Position numbers and translations under genes: made by a program. Source: Auanema rhodensis (taxonomy: Eukaryota; Nematoda; Chromadorea; Rhabditida; Rhabditidae). From it: a stretch of 64,000 nt of DNA. Positions 63,882-64,000 of the stretch are shown in pieces (position 1 is the stretch's first letter; each line of letters begins with the position of its first letter). The stretch spans positions 19,073,267 to 19,137,266 of the forward strand of contig OZ059898.1 of assembly GCA_964057225.1 (NCBI GenBank), read 5' to 3'. The notes under the pieces were generated by a model. That model did not search any database. It was not told where the DNA came from and saw nothing but the letters and a program-made list of their open reading frames with translations.

Positions 63882-64000
63882 TACACTAATGCATCATTTT
63901 TCAAACGATCATAACTAATTTTTGTATTACGCGTTTCTCAATGTAGTATAGTGCATTCGATGCGCATTTTTAAGCTGCGTCGATCTGTGTTATCAGATTT
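63882..64000. repeat. Partial terminal monomer (M183)
   Basis: First 119 bp of a monomer with ATTACG and GCGCATTT, cut by the window end. The monomer before it (M182) ends with ACATAGAAAC, the only substitution I saw in the near-invariant 3' block. Confidence 0.95.

Larger units (their letters stand above)
1..64000. repeat. 351-bp satellite DNA array, whole window
   Basis: A single monomer family fills the window in one orientation. I placed every copy by the TACACTAATG motif. Starts are 1 then every 351 bp to 9478; 9828 to 15444; 15794 to 16847; 17197 to 19303; 19653 to 21057; 21407 to 22460; 22810 to 23863; 24213 to 27021; 27373 to 28426; 28778; 29128 and 29479; 29831 and 30182; 30532 to 34744; 35096 to 36149; 36501 to 37203; 37555 and 37906; 38258 to 40013; 40365 to 63882. 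That gives 165 monomers of 351 bp, nine of 350 and eight of 352, plus a 119-bp partial copy. The sum fits the window length exactly, so no insertion or foreign sequence is hidden. Copies differ by a few substitutions each. Arrays of this kind normally form centromeric or pericentromeric heterochromatin. That location, and an invertebrate host, are inferences. Confidence 0.99.
54054..64000. repeat. Block E3: CTAATTTTT/ATCCTG subtypes to the right edge (M155-M183)
   Basis: A new subtype with CTAATTTTT at 260-268 and TATCCTG at 276-282 appears at M155 and recurs (M156, M157, M160, M161, M163, M164, M167, M168, M174, M175), often with ATTACG. It alternates with GATTTAA/GAAATC monomers. M181-M182 carry several private changes. 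M183 is cut after 119 bp by the window edge, so the array continues to the right. Confidence 0.75.

Noticed and set aside
1-64000. CRISPR array (regular spacing of repeats)
   Set aside because: The supposed spacers are themselves the same repeated sequence. The unit is 351 bp and continuous, with no repeat/spacer alternation and no cas genes.
1-64000. Transposon, LTR or gene interrupting the array
   Set aside because: The monomer starts account for every base with only +1 or -1 differences, so nothing is inserted.
1-64000. Telomeric repeats (TTAGG, TTAGGG or similar)
   Set aside because: No tandem short repeats are seen at either edge or inside.
1-64000. Identity with a known satellite such as the Drosophila 359-bp family or Tribolium 360-bp satellite
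   Set aside because: Length and AT content are similar, but I do not recognise sequence identity and cannot search a database. Only the general class is claimed.
1-64000. Promoters, terminators or ribosome binding sites from TATA-like and T-rich runs
   Set aside because: Such motifs occur in every monomer because of its AT content, and there is no gene for them to serve.

Overview
The whole 64-kb window is one uninterrupted satellite DNA array. A monomer of 351 bp is repeated head to tail, always in the same orientation: 182 complete copies plus a 119-bp partial copy at the right edge. Both edges lie inside the array. I found no gene, RNA gene, mobile element, telomere repeat or unique sequence anywhere. 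The consensus is AT-rich (110 G+C in 351, about 31%). This points to a eukaryotic centromeric or pericentromeric heterochromatin block. The monomer size, the base composition and the lack of CpG depletion (12 CpG per monomer against about 8.6 expected from its C and G counts) would fit an insect or other invertebrate. I do not recognise the sequence and cannot name the species.

Layout by monomer subtype. (A) 1-4212: left block with alleles hardly seen elsewhere, including three identical monomers in a row. (B) 4213-25967: long block marked by A at monomer position 61 and mostly TTG at 290-292, with local 4-mer and 8-mer higher-order repeats and a 350-bp monomer class. (C) 25968-28777: abrupt switch to T at position 61, with 352-bp monomers. 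(B') 28778-33690: return to B-type monomers, with one C-type monomer inside. (C') 33691-36500: almost exact second copy of C. (D) 36501-43172: C-like monomers in which two subtypes alternate. (E) 43173-64000: the most uniform block, all TCG at 290-292, with repeated 2-, 3-, 4- and 7-monomer units.

The array has clearly been shaped by unequal exchange. A segment of 4,214 bp recurs 7,723 bp downstream (22 monomers). A 7-monomer spacing (2,457 bp) occurs at three separate places. Several monomers are mosaics of two neighbouring subtypes, as expected at exchange or conversion junctions.

Within the monomer, the segment from about 72 to 174 is packed with inverted repeats, including a nested hairpin of 51 bp. 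A second inverted repeat with 9-bp arms lies in a 3' block (about 312-350) that is almost invariant across all copies. Between them lies a run of A/T tracts spaced about 11-12 bp apart, expected to curve the helix. If anything here is functional, it is probably these DNA-structure elements and not a coding product. Monomer numbering (M1-M183) and monomer positions (1-351) start at the TACACTAATG motif, which is an arbitrary phase.
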